From contig NZ_MTAZ01000007.1 in NCBI RefSeq assembly GCF_002150785.1, positions 62,001 to 126,000 on the forward strand: a stretch of DNA of 64,000 nucleotides, written 5' to 3'. The stretch's first letter is position 1, and every line of letters starts with the position of its first letter. Shown in pieces: positions 28,865-39,100 of the stretch. The position numbers and the translations under genes were made by a program. This DNA comes from Arenibacter amylolyticus. Lineage in GTDB: Bacteria; Bacteroidota; Bacteroidia; Flavobacteriales; Flavobacteriaceae. The notes under the pieces were generated by a model. The model was given only the letters and a program-made list of their open reading frames with translations, did not search any database and was not told where the DNA came from.

Positions 28865-31800
28865 CTAGTTCCCTTCGGACTTAATTGAGGAATTACTTTC
28901 AGCTTCCTTTGCTTTTATAAGGGCCAATTCCGTTTTAGCTTCTTCTACCAAGGCAGGATAGTCTCCAAAGTTTGCGATTACACTTTCCAGAATATAGGTA
29001 GCCTGGAAAGCGTCTTCCAAGGCGTAGAAGTTCTTGGCCATGACAATTAACCCCTTGGCACTCCATTCCTTGTACCCAGGATAATCCTTGGCCAAATTTT
29101 GAGCTGCCGCGTTTGAAGCCTCATAGTTACCTTCCTTATTTTTAAAATAAGCGTCGTAATAGAGCGCTTCCGCAGCCAAACCGCCCCTGGCTATTTTCCG
29201 TACCTCGGCATAGGCGGTCTTTGCCCTACTTTCATTGTTGGTCTTAATGGCCGATCTGGCAATCATGATATGGGCATCGCTCTTAATACGGTCGTCTATT
29301 TTTGAAGTAGCCAACACCTTCCCAGCATATTCCATGGTTTTATTGTAGTTAGACTGCTCAAAATATCCCTTCATAAGGTTGGAACGAGCAAAGGTAAGGT
29401 TCTGTTGAATCTGTGCAGTAGCTTCTAATTTTTCCAAATATGGAATGGCAGCCACATAGTTGTTTTTGCCCACATATATCTCACAAACCCGAGTAAGGGC
29501 CTGCTCTGCATATTCGTTCTTGCCTTCTGCAACTTTCTTAAAATGAGCCAGGGCCTTGTCTTTTAGTCCCTTCCCAAAGTACAGCTGTGCCAGGTTAAAA
29601 TTGGCCCTTAAGGCATTTAAGCCATTGGGAAATTGATTTAAGTATCCCTCGTACCCTTTAATGGCGGCATCCAGCTTACCTTCCAATTGTTGTTTGTCGG
29701 CAGATTCGAAGGTAGCATTATCCAATTCGGCATCGGTTACCTCTACAAAATCGAGATTATCTACCCACTGGGCGTATTCGTTCACCCTACCCAGATCTAC
29801 ATAGATCAATTTAGCAGTGGTTACTGCTTGTAACGCTTCCTGGGAATTTGGAAAATCGCGCACTACCAACTTAAACTTCTCCAAAGCCTGCTCGCCCCTA
29901 CTGGCGTTATAATGCACCAATCCCTGTCTCATTAAGGCCTGCGGCACTAGGGAACTTCCCTTGTATTCCCTTATCAACCTATCGTACAACTGCAGTCCTT
30001 TATTGGTGTCATTGGCACTTACATAAGAATTTGCCAGCTCAAACAGCGCATCATCCCTTAAAGTAGAATTGGGGTAATTGGAAACAAAATTGTTTAGTTC
30101 CTCTATTTTGGTTTCCCTCCTATCTACAAATCCGTAACTCATTGCTTTTTGATATGCAGCATAATCCCGCTCTGGAATATTCCTAGCAATCGCTTTGTTA
30201 TAGGTCTCTATGGCGGGCCAGTACTTTCTACTCACAAAATAGCTATCCCCCAAACGCAAATAGGCGTCGTTCAATTTTTCCACATCGGCGCCATTAGCCT
30301 CTACATAGGTATTGAAGGCCGAAATAGCCCCTTCAAAATTCCGTAGTTTAAAATAGGCATAGGCCAGGTTGTAGTCTACCTCCGCATATTCTGGAGTAGT
30401 CCTAGACGCAGCATTCTGTTTAAATGCCAAATAGCCAGCCACCGCATCGTTAAATTGGTTCATGGCGTAATCGGCCTCGGCCTTCCAGTAGCTAGCCTTA
30501 GCTCTAAACACCTGGTTCTCCGCATTATTCAAAGACTTTCTAAAGGCCTCCGAAGCCCCTTCGTAGTTGGCTTCCAAAAACAACTCTACCCCTCTATAAA
30601 AAGCCACCTTCTGATAGGTTTCCTTGCTTGCATAGTTTCGATTACTCTCTAAAAGCACCAGCGCCCCTTCAAAGTTCTTTGACGTGATATAGGAATCTAC
30701 CAAGAGATCTTGAATTTCATCCTTATGGGCATCATTTGGGTATTTCTGCAAATAAGTGGTAAGCACTTTTGGTACCGGTTCATAGGCATTCCCCACCTCG
30801 TAACTTAAGCGCGCATAATTGAGGTAAGCATCCTTTTGTATTTGGGCATTATAGTCCATCTGAGAAGCGTTTCTAAAGGCATTTAAGGCCTCTTGCTTCT
30901 TTCCTAAGTTTAAATAACACTCTGCCAAATGGTAATACGCATTCTGGGCAACCTCATTTTTACCGCTTACAATCCTATTGAATTGCTGTATGGCATTGGC
31001 ATAATCGCCCTGCTTATAATAAGAATACCCTAGCAAATAGTAGTCCGTATTGCTCCACTTTCCCTGCTTTCCCTTGTATTGGGCTAGGTAGGGAATGGCG
31101 TTTTCGTACTGATTGAGGTTGAAATAACTCTCTCCTATAATTTTATTGAGTTCCGAAACTTCGGTTCGGTCCGATTTGGACAATTGTTTTTTGGCCAAAG
31201 CGATTGCCTCTTCAAACCTACCCAGTTTAAAGTTCATATCTGCCTGATAGTAGGACAGCTTCTCATCTATGAGATTTTGATCCGTAATTTGATCGAAACG
31301 CAGGTTGGCGCCCTCATAATCGTCTTGCTGATAGGCGATATATCCCAAATAATATTTGGCTTGGGAGCCATAGGTTCGGGAGGTGGTTACCCTATCCAAA
31401 TACTTTTCGGCCTCTTTTGGCTTTTTTGAAGAGTATAGGGCATAGCCATAATTAAAGTTGAAACGTTCTTTTTCCCTACGGGAAAGCCCCTCCTGGTCTA
31501 CCTTGGCATACCATGTAATGGCATGGGGGTATTTTCCTGTCTCAAAAAAATAATCGGCCACCTCCATAAAGGCAGCATTGCGTTTGGTAGAGGTTGGATG
31601 ATTTTCCACAAAATCTTCCATCAACTTTTCCGCCCCCAACTGATTTAGCCGAATGGCTGCATTGGCCGCATAATACGCACTATTGGCCTCTATTTCTTCG
31701 TCTCTGGTAGTGCGTTTTACCGATTCAAAAATTGTCTGTGCTGCCTGATATTGCTTGTTATGATACAGCGCCAAAGCCTCCTGATAGGTTCTTTGGTCAT

Positions 31801-31885
31801 GGGTATAAATTTGCGACTCTTGGGAGTACCCGTAAAATAGGGAGCCGGCAAAGCAAAGTAGTACAGCGGTTTTTTTTCTTAGCAT
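28865..31885 (-). CDS. Large tetratricopeptide-repeat protein, exported
   Basis: A 1006-residue protein with a signal peptide (MLRKKTAVLLCFAGSLFYGYSQ) and then TPR-type repeats of about 34-37 residues over nearly the whole length. Recurrent features are A-Y-Y-hydrophobic turns such as YYLGYIAYQQDDYEGA, YYLLGYSYYKQGDYANAI and AYLRLGDSYFVSRKYWPAI. No catalytic domain. TPR arrays hold protein complexes; here a periplasmic or outer-membrane-associated scaffold for the barrel gene that follows (25 bp gap) is likely. The pair TPR plus TonB-receptor-like and, divergently, ftsE, is an arrangement I recall from other flavobacteria. Specific partner unknown. Confidence 0.85.
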   Translation of the reverse strand: MLRKKTAVLLCFAGSLFYGYSQESQIYTHDQRTYQEALALYHNKQYQAAQTIFESVKRTTRDEEIEANSAYYAANAAIRLNQLGAEKLMEDFVENHPTSTKRNAAFMEVADYFFETGKYPHAITWYAKVDQEGLSRREKERFNFNYGYALYSSKKPKEAEKYLDRVTTSRTYGSQAKYYLGYIAYQQDDYEGANLRFDQITDQNLIDEKLSYYQADMNFKLGRFEEAIALAKKQLSKSDRTEVSELNKIIGESYFNLNQYENAIPYLAQYKGKQGKWSNTDYYLLGYSYYKQGDYANAIQQFNRIVSGKNEVAQNAYYHLAECYLNLGKKQEALNAFRNASQMDYNAQIQKDAYLNYARLSYEVGNAYEPVPKVLTTYLQKYPNDAHKDEIQDLLVDSYITSKNFEGALVLLESNRNYASKETYQKVAFYRGVELFLEANYEGASEAFRKSLNNAENQVFRAKASYWKAEADYAMNQFNDAVAGYLAFKQNAASRTTPEYAEVDYNLAYAYFKLRNFEGAISAFNTYVEANGADVEKLNDAYLRLGDSYFVSRKYWPAIETYNKAIARNIPERDYAAYQKAMSYGFVDRRETKIEELNNFVSNYPNSTLRDDALFELANSYVSANDTNKGLQLYDRLIREYKGSSLVPQALMRQGLVHYNASRGEQALEKFKLVVRDFPNSQEALQAVTTAKLIYVDLGRVNEYAQWVDNLDFVEVTDAELDNATFESADKQQLEGKLDAAIKGYEGYLNQFPNGLNALRANFNLAQLYFGKGLKDKALAHFKKVAEGKNEYAEQALTRVCEIYVGKNNYVAAIPYLEKLEATAQIQQNLTFARSNLMKGYFEQSNYNKTMEYAGKVLATSKIDDRIKSDAHIMIARSAIKTNNESRAKTAYAEVRKIARGGLAAEALYYDAYFKNKEGNYEASNAAAQNLAKDYPGYKEWSAKGLIVMAKNFYALEDAFQATYILESVIANFGDYPALVEEAKTELALIKAKEAESNSSIKSEGN

Positions 31886-32025
31886 AATGTTCTCTGATCG
31901 TTAAGAGTTACCGTCCTTGCATAGATAACGATTAAATATATCCTCAAGTATATGATAAAGAAAAACAATTTTCAAGTTGTTTAGGCCTTATTCCAAAGGA
32001 ACTTATTACTTTTATATCAACATTT

Positions 32026-32715
32026 ATGACTATGGGTGAGAGTATATTGAAACTGAAGGACGTAGCCGTTTTTCAGGGAGAAAACTTAGTATTGAACGAC
32101 ATTAGCCTAGAAATTAACAAAGGTGAATTTGTATATCTAATTGGGAAGACCGGAAGCGGTAAAAGTAGTTTTATGAAAACGCTTTACGGAGACCTCCCGC
32201 TAAAGCAAGGGAGCGGGACTATTGTAGATTTTGACTTAACCACCCTAAGGGAGCGAGATATTCCATACCTAAGGCGAAAACTGGGCGTAGTATTCCAAGA
32301 TTTTAAACTTTTACCAGACCGTACGGTTAACAACAACCTATTGTTTGTGCTGAAGGCTACCGGGTGGAAAGACCAAAGCGAAATGGACGCCAAGGTAGAA
32401 GAGGTTCTAGACAAGGTGGGCATGAAGACCAAAGGTTTTAAATTTCCTCATGAGCTATCTGGGGGAGAGCAACAACGTATTGCCATTGCCCGGGCCCTAT
32501 TAAACGACCCCGAACTTATTTTAGCCGATGAGCCTACCGGTAATTTGGACCCACAGACCAGCGTAGAGGTGATGAAGGTTTTGCAGGAAATAAACAAGAC
32601 CGGAAGAACCATTTTAATGGCCACCCATGACTATGCTTTGATCTTAAAATACCCCTCCAAAACGCTTAAATGTGATGGCAACAAGGTGTTTGAGGTAATC
32701 CAACGGGCGGTTTAA
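32026..32715 (+). CDS. ftsE: Cell division ATP-binding protein FtsE
   Basis: A 229-residue ABC ATPase. Walker A is GKTGSGKSS (about 39-47), the Q-loop is [13 protein letters not shown], signature [16 protein letters not shown], Walker [13 protein letters not shown] and the switch His in ATHDY. The short loop [11 protein letters not shown] with L-L-P after the Q loop is typical for FtsE, which with FtsX links division to peptidoglycan hydrolase activation at the septum. LolD/MacB-type ATPases look similar; the [14 protein letters not shown] segment favours FtsE. FtsX is not in this window. The start may be the second ATG, two codons on. Divergent from the TPR gene. Confidence 0.82.
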   Translation: MTMGESILKLKDVAVFQGENLVLNDISLEINKGEFVYLIGKTGSGKSSFMKTLYGDLPLKQGSGTIVDFDLTTLRERDIPYLRRKLGVVFQDFKLLPDRTVNNNLLFVLKATGWKDQSEMDAKVEEVLDKVGMKTKGFKFPHELSGGEQQRIAIARALLNDPELILADEPTGNLDPQTSVEVMKVLQEINKTGRTILMATHDYALILKYPSKTLKCDGNKVFEVIQRAV

Positions 32716-33176
32716 CAGATCCCCCCCTTCCCTGCCAAATCCCTAGAAAATCCTATTATTTATAAGTGGATTGCTGCTGCTATTATAGCCATTGCCTCCC
32801 CAAAAAACAGATCAGGGCTAGGCTGGGTACTATATATAAAGGACGCTAAATACAAGGAATGAAGTGCTTTTAACCACTATAAGCTATGCATTGAATAGGT
32901 TTTATGCACTGTTTCTTGGGGCAAATCCACTTAAACTATGTTCTTTCATTACTTTCCCCCGTAATAAACACCCCTTAAATCCCATAAGATACGCCCTCCC
33001 ATATCTGCTCTAATTCAGTATAAACCCCTTACTTTTCCCCATAAAAAACACTTAACAAAACATTCACAACCCCTTGACCGGCAACCATCTATACAATTCA
33101 CCTTCGGTCTAGTACGGTTCACTTGCCAATTTGTACGCTTCACCCAAAACCTCCCTAAAACAGTCTATTTGGTTGC
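32716..33176. other. Intergenic region between ftsE and the repeat-protein gene
   Basis: About 460 bp with no gene or repeat I can support. Confidence 0.45.
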
Positions 33177-33184
33177 TATCTTTG
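33177..33184 (+). promoter_or_regulatory. Putative -7 box of the repeat-protein gene
   Basis: TATCTTTG fits TAnnTTTG and lies 71 bp before the ATG at 33255. A matching -33 TTTG is not at the expected spacing. Confidence 0.35.
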
Positions 33185-33254
33185 TACTTGTAAAAATTAA
33201 AGATTCATACAGAAAAGAGTGCATAACAAAACAAAAAAGAGTATTAAACAGCAT

Positions 33255-33974
33255 ATGAGTTTGAAGAAAAGATTAAGTACAGTATTAGGAGTAGGAATGA
33301 TATCTGTATTGCTACTCTCCTTTAACGATACCAGTGAATGTATATTATCCACTGATTACAGTGGCCAATTCCTCAATATAAATGAGGCTTCCTGTCTTTT
33401 TGAGGACGTGTTATTAGACGATAATAGAGCAGCAAACCTACGTCCAGAAGAGATTAAGGTAGTAGAAGCTCAGGAGAAAATTGAGCTCGATTTTAATACC
33501 GCAGAATACCTACCCATTGGCTTTAACGCTTACGCTAGTAATGATTTGGACCTAGCCGAACTTAAGGTAGTAGAAGTGGAAGAAGAAATTGAACTAGATT
33601 TCAACACTGCAGAATACCTACCCATTGGCTTTAACGCTTATGCGAGTAAAGAATTAAACTTGGCCGATCTTGAGGTAGTAGAAGTGCAAGAAGAAATTGA
33701 ACTAGATTTTAACACTGCAGAATACCTACCCATTGGCTTTAACGCCCATGCTGGTAAGGAGCTAAATTTGACAGATCTTGAGGTAGTGGAAGTAGAAGAA
33801 GACATTGAACTAGGGTTTAACACCGCGAAATACCTTCCTATTGGCTTTAACGCTTATGCAGGAATGGAGTTAGACCTCAACGATTTAGTCATCGAAAAAG
33901 AGGAAGAAGAAATTGAACTTAGCAAAGAAGTAATGGATTACCTACCCAAAGGATTTAATCCGTACGCTAAGTAA
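33255..33974 (+). CDS. Exported acidic protein with five 36-residue repeats
   Basis: A 239-residue protein. MSLKKRLSTVLGVGMISVLLLSF is a signal/anchor segment, followed by about 50 residues with two Cys. From about residue 75 the rest is five tandem repeats of 36 residues. Each centres on IELDFNTAEYLPIGFNAYA, then a variable DLDLAELKV-type linker with VEVEEE. The last unit is diverged (YLPKGFNPYAK). DNA repeats are 108 bp and the first four keep long identical stretches. The DNA start is the ATG at 33255; a GTG at 33219 is possible. Repeats of the LPxGFNxY type occur in other flavobacterial exported proteins, from memory; function unknown. The LytS/LytTR pair starts 211 bp further. Confidence 0.75.
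   Translation: MSLKKRLSTVLGVGMISVLLLSFNDTSECILSTDYSGQFLNINEASCLFEDVLLDDNRAANLRPEEIKVVEAQEKIELDFNTAEYLPIGFNAYASNDLDLAELKVVEVEEEIELDFNTAEYLPIGFNAYASKELNLADLEVVEVQEEIELDFNTAEYLPIGFNAHAGKELNLTDLEVVEVEEDIELGFNTAKYLPIGFNAYAGMELDLNDLVIEKEEEEIELSKEVMDYLPKGFNPYAK
33460..33965 (+). repeat. Tandem 108-bp coding repeats
   Basis: Five in-frame units inside the repeat protein. The block ACCCATTGGCTTTAACGC recurs in the first three exactly and in the fourth with one change; the fifth is diverged. Array length in other strains is likely to vary. Confidence 0.85.
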
Positions 33975-34185
33975 TTAAGGTAGTTTTTTGGTTAGTTGGT
34001 TGGGGTAGGCCTTTGGCATTTTTGCTAGGGGCCTATCATTTTTTTAGATGAGCTGATACGGCCTATTCTTAGACAAGAACATAACCGTTTCCACAAAAGC
34101 CCCTCTAATTTCCTCCTAAAAATAGCATAGACCAAACCAATTTCTGACCTTTGAAGTTAAAAGGAGTTATTAATACTATAATAAA

Positions 34186-35223
34186 ATGCAGGGTGTAAAA
34201 CAGGTAAAATTACAGGAGATATTAAAGATAGCGACACTAATCGCTATATTGGTAACACTCCCCTTAACCTTAAGCCTATTTAAATCGGTTTGGTTTACGG
34301 AGGAGCTATATACCCAAGACCTGTTCAAGGATTTTATTTTAAAACTGATTTTTTTCTTCCTGTTTTCATGGGTGGCCCTTCAGTACAATACCAATTGGAT
34401 CTATAGAATTCCAAAAGAAAGCAGATTTATTGATCTAGGGCTTCGCTTCATAGGGAATTTGGCCATTCTACTAGTTACCACCGCCTTGTTCAACAAAATA
34501 AATCCCTATTTTGTAGACAAGACCATTTCCGAAAGGGAACCGGGCTTTGTGACTTCTATCTTTATTGTAGTCCATATCATTATCCTCTTTATTTCCCGCA
34601 TCCTCCGCCTTCAAATTATTCAGCGGCAAAGTATCTTGGAAAACGAACATTTAAAACAACAGAACCTAGAGAATGAACTCACCGCGCTAAAGAATCAGAT
34701 CAACCCACATTTTCTATTTAATTCCTTAAATTCGCTCAATTATCTTATTCGAGATAACAAGGAGGCTTCCCTTTTTGTAAAGAAGCTATCCTTTATGTAC
34801 CGATATATTTTACAGAGCGGAGATCGGAATCTGGTATTATTAAAAGAGGAGCTTAAATTTTTAGAGAGCTATACCTATTTAATTAAAACACGGTATCGCA
34901 ACCGTTTTCTCATAGAGATCAATATTGATGAGACCTACTTGGAGCGAAGAATTCCTCCTTTAGCCCTTCAATTACTGGTAGAAAATGCGGTAAAACACAA
35001 TGAGATCTCTACCTCCAATCCGTTAAAGGTGCATATATATTCGGACAATGATTCGCTGTTTGTAGAAAACAAGGTGAGAGCAAGGTCTTCGCTGGCCGAA
35101 GGAACGGGAAGCGGACTCCTTAACTTGTACAAACGCTATTATATGATAAGAAAGCAGCAAATAGTGATTGATAGGAACAATGAATTTTTCCGTGTTAAAC
35201 TCCCATTGAATAAAATGACATGA
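34186..35223 (+). CDS. LytS-type sensor histidine kinase
   Basis: A 345-residue membrane kinase. Four hydrophobic segments lie in the first 140 residues (about 15-33, 50-66, 84-102, 121-138), with no extracellular sensor domain. They are followed by a coiled coil and the His_kinase (PF06580) motif NQINPHFLFNSLNSLNYLI with His175 as the phosphorylation site. The ATPase core contains LVENAVKHNEIS (N box) and a GSGLLNLYKRY segment (G box). The stop codon overlaps the start of the response regulator (ATGA), so they form one operon. The signal is unknown. Confidence 0.9.
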   Translation: MQGVKQVKLQEILKIATLIAILVTLPLTLSLFKSVWFTEELYTQDLFKDFILKLIFFFLFSWVALQYNTNWIYRIPKESRFIDLGLRFIGNLAILLVTTALFNKINPYFVDKTISEREPGFVTSIFIVVHIIILFISRILRLQIIQRQSILENEHLKQQNLENELTALKNQINPHFLFNSLNSLNYLIRDNKEASLFVKKLSFMYRYILQSGDRNLVLLKEELKFLESYTYLIKTRYRNRFLIEINIDETYLERRIPPLALQLLVENAVKHNEISTSNPLKVHIYSDNDSLFVENKVRARSSLAEGTGSGLLNLYKRYYMIRKQQIVIDRNNEFFRVKLPLNKMT

Positions 35224-35981
35224 AGGTTGTAATTGTAGAAGACGAGGTTGCAGCAAGCGAACACCTTGCTTATATTCTAAAAAACATAGAAGACTCCATA
35301 GAGATTTTGGCCGTTTTGGATTCTGTGAAGGAATCCGTAGCGTATTTCTCCAAAAATAAGGAGGCGGAACTTATATTTATGGATATCCATTTAGCCGATG
35401 GTCTTTCTTTTGAGATCTTCGACTCCGTAAAAATAGATACTCCCATTATTTTCACTACTGCCTATGATCAATATGCACTACAGGCTTTTAAACTAAACAG
35501 CATAGACTATCTATTAAAACCTATAGACGAGGATGAGCTGGCAGATAGCCTGGCACAATACAAAGGCCAATTTAAGGAAAAGGGACTTTATGCCGAGCAA
35601 GTGGAAGGTTTATTAAACTTGATAAGCACCAACAAGACCACCTATAAATCTATGTATCTGGTCCATTACAGGGACCAACTGGTTCCCGTAAAAACCGAAA
35701 ACATTGCCTATTTATATATAGAAACCGGCATTGTTAAAGCCGTGACAGATGAGAATCAGACCTATACCATGGAGCAAAATTTGGAGGATATGGAAAACGA
35801 TCTAGACCCCTCTATTTTCTATAGGGCTAACAGGCAGTTTATTGTAAAAAAGGACGCCATAACAGGCATTAAGCAATACTTTAATGGTAAGCTCATCCTA
35901 AGCGTTACCCCTCCTTCCGAAGAAAGGATAGTTGTTAGTAGAGCCAAAGCACCCGAGTTTAAAAACTGGATGAACCAGTAA
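35220..35981 (+). CDS. LytTR-family response regulator
   Basis: A 253-residue two-domain regulator. The receiver domain (about 1-120) has the acidic pair in VEDEVAASE, the phospho-acceptor Asp55 in LIFMDIHLADG, the conserved Thr of IIFTTAYDQYALQAF and Lys in YLLKPIDEDEL. The C-terminal LytTR DNA-binding domain (about 155-253) has LVHYRDQLVPVKTENIAYLYIETGIVKAVT and FYRANRQFIV. It overlaps the LytS-type kinase by 4 bp and is surely its partner. Targets are unknown; the repeat-protein gene just upstream is a candidate by proximity only. Confidence 0.92.
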   Translation: MKVVIVEDEVAASEHLAYILKNIEDSIEILAVLDSVKESVAYFSKNKEAELIFMDIHLADGLSFEIFDSVKIDTPIIFTTAYDQYALQAFKLNSIDYLLKPIDEDELADSLAQYKGQFKEKGLYAEQVEGLLNLISTNKTTYKSMYLVHYRDQLVPVKTENIAYLYIETGIVKAVTDENQTYTMEQNLEDMENDLDPSIFYRANRQFIVKKDAITGIKQYFNGKLILSVTPPSEERIVVSRAKAPEFKNWMNQ

Positions 35982-36182
35982 TTCTCCAAAGAGCATCCAC
36001 AAAACACAACCGGCCCAATAGATTTTTAAGTATTATTGGGCCGGAACTGTTTAAAGAATAAATGCTGATTAACTTATTAATTCAACCACCACTTTGTTCG
36101 GCAATGTTGCCATTGAGTTGTCCAGTATTGGTAATTGACTTAAGGATAAAACTAATTTTAGCCAGCCTTTTACTTAATAGAA

Positions 36183-39100
36183 TTAATCTTGCGCTGCATC
36201 GGCAGAATCAGAATTACTTTTCAACATTACCGAATTAGTGCCTGTAAGCGGTTTAACGTTATTATTCCCCTGATCCGTATACGAGGCCGAAATCACCATC
36301 ACCTTTCCCTTATCTTCATTAGAAGGTCTAATGGTTCCAGAAGTAGGTAGCGATTTTTGCTTTTGGCCAGTATCAGCCAACGACTGAATATAGGCGGTAA
36401 TTTGTCGCGCTTCGTCTTGGGACATATTGGGATGTGCCGGCATGGTCACCTCTCCCCAAACTCCGCCACCACCAGAAATTATAACTCCTTGGAGGTAGGA
36501 AGCCGCATTTTTATCCGACTTATATTTGGCAGCAATGTCGGTATAGGCGGGACCAATAGATTTCCCTAGTTCCTTATGACAGGTTCTACAATCCATAGAT
36601 TGGGTTAGTGCTTTTCCGGTTACCGCGGCAGACACTTCTTGGTGGCCCAAGGATAGCGACACTTCATCCATACTCTCCAAATAATCTACGGAGACAAATA
36701 TATTGTCTTCCAATATCTCCGATCCATCCGGATCGCTTACAGAAACGGTATAGTTTACCGGAACACCTGGCGTAAAGAAGGAAGGATCCCCATTTGTTAA
36801 TGCTATAGCGACCACAGGCCTAGAGTTACCTGCCACTACGGAGACGGCATTACTTTTGGCAGCAGCTCCCTTACTATCCCTCACTTCTACGGAAACAAAG
36901 TAGTCTCCTGCTTCCGTATACTCATAAGTGATTTGGGGTTCGCTAGTCTCCTTGGTTTCCCCATTACCTAAATTCCATAAGTAGGTCATTTCATCCTGCT
37001 CGCGGTCCATAGCTTCTACTTTGGCAACAATTTTTAAGGGAAGTGCTCCAGAGGTCTTGTCTACCTCCATATTTTCTACCAAGGGCGGTCTGTTCCCTCC
37101 GTTGTATTCAATATAACTCAGGGCAGAATTGTCGTTCTTAGAGAACCAGCCGCTTCCGTATTCCAACAGGTAAATTCTCCCATCCGGTGCCACCTCCATA
37201 TCTATAAGGTTGTTTAATTTAATCTGATCTGCAAAGGGCTCCATTTTATTGAACTCTCCGTTGGGGAACAGGCTAACGGCTTTCATCCAGCCTCGAATCC
37301 AATCGTACACAAACACCTTTCCATCATAGTATTCGGGCAAGGCATTTTCCCCGTTGTAAATATCCGAGTAATACACCGGTCCGGCCATGGCGTTTCTTCC
37401 TCCGGTTCCCATTTGTGGAAACTCTTGGGAGACTACATAGGGATAATAAGCAAAGGCGGGCATGGCCTTGGGAAGCTCTTTAAGTCCGGTATTGTTCCTA
37501 GAATTATTGATGGGCTTTTCGGGGTCGAAAAACTCCCCATTTTCCCCAGTCGCATAGTCGTAACTGCGATACGGCTGATTATCGGCTATAAAAAAAGGCC
37601 ATCCAAAGTTCCCTGCTTCCCTAGCCTGATTCATCTCGTCATAACCTCTAGGTCCCCTAGTCTGCAAACTGTCCTTTTGCGCATCTGGACCCACATCGCC
37701 CCAATACACATACCCCTTCTTGGGATCTACAGAGATTCTATAGGGATTTCTATGCCCCATGGTATAAATCTCTGGACGAGTTTTAGGAGTTCCCTCAGGA
37801 AACAGGTTTCCTTCTGGGATACTATAGCTCCCATCTTCATTCACTTTTATTCGCAATATCTTACCGCGCAGGTCATTGGTATTCCCAGAGGAACGCTGAG
37901 CGTCGTACTGCTCTTTTCCCGGAAGATCGTTCAAGGGAGCAAATCCGCTATTTATATATTTTACGCCTTTTTCATTAAAGGGAGTACTATTATCTCCTGT
38001 GGACAGGTATAATAAATTATCGGGACCAAAGGCGATGGACCCTCCGGTATGACAGCAAATTTCTCGTTGACTCTCCACTTCCAAGATAATCTGCTCGGTA
38101 TCCATCTGAAGTACATCGTTTTCAAATTTAAATCGCGATAGCCTATTTACCCAGTGATCCCCGGCAGGACTATAAAAAAGATAAATCCAACGGTTATTGG
38201 CAAAATCGGGATCCTTTTGCAGGCCCATCAACCCTTCTTCGGCATTTACTCCTGGGGTTTCCAATGTTTTATGATACACATCCAAAAAACCTACCTGACT
38301 TAATTCTCCAGTGGCATGTTTGTACAACATTACCTCTCCCCTTCTCTGGGATACCAATACATCCATATTGGGAAGAATGGCCATTTCCGTAGGCTCAAAA
38401 AATTCGCCTACATGTAAAGGCACCTTCCTAAAACGATCAGCATCTGGGGGGTACTGGGAAGTAACCTTGTCGTAATTGAGCTTTTCATTTTTCCCTATGG
38501 CATAGTTAATACCACCCAAAAGATGTTTAAGAAAAAGATCTTCAGAAAAGCTCTCTTCTGTATGCCCTAGTGCAGTATAAAAAGCTCTCCCTCCATCGTA
38601 TTCATGGTACCAGCTCATAGGGTGGAAATCCCCATTTTGCCCCCCTTCGTAACTACCCTCATCTACCGTCATCACCACCTGGATATCCGGATTGATCTTC
38701 TTAAAGTTATATAGCTCATCCGATCGGCGCCAAACGGTATCTGTAAACATATTGGTTGCCATAAACTGGGGGTCTTTTATAATAAAATCGGCCTCTGGCG
38801 CTCCCGGAGGATGACTATGGAAATAGGCCCCTACTAATTTCCCGTACCAGTTCCAATCGTACTCGGTATCAGTGGCAGCATGCACACCTACAAATCCGCC
38901 ACCCGCCTGTATATACCTTTCAAATGCCGCTTCCTGTTTGGCATCTAAAATATTACCGGTAGTACTTAAAAAAATAATGGCCGAATATTTCTTTAGCCCC
39001 TCATCGGTAAATATTGCTGCGTTTTTTGTGGTATCCACCTCAAACTGGTTTTCTTCGCCCAATTTTTGAATGGCCGCGATTCCAGCTGGAATGGAGGAAT

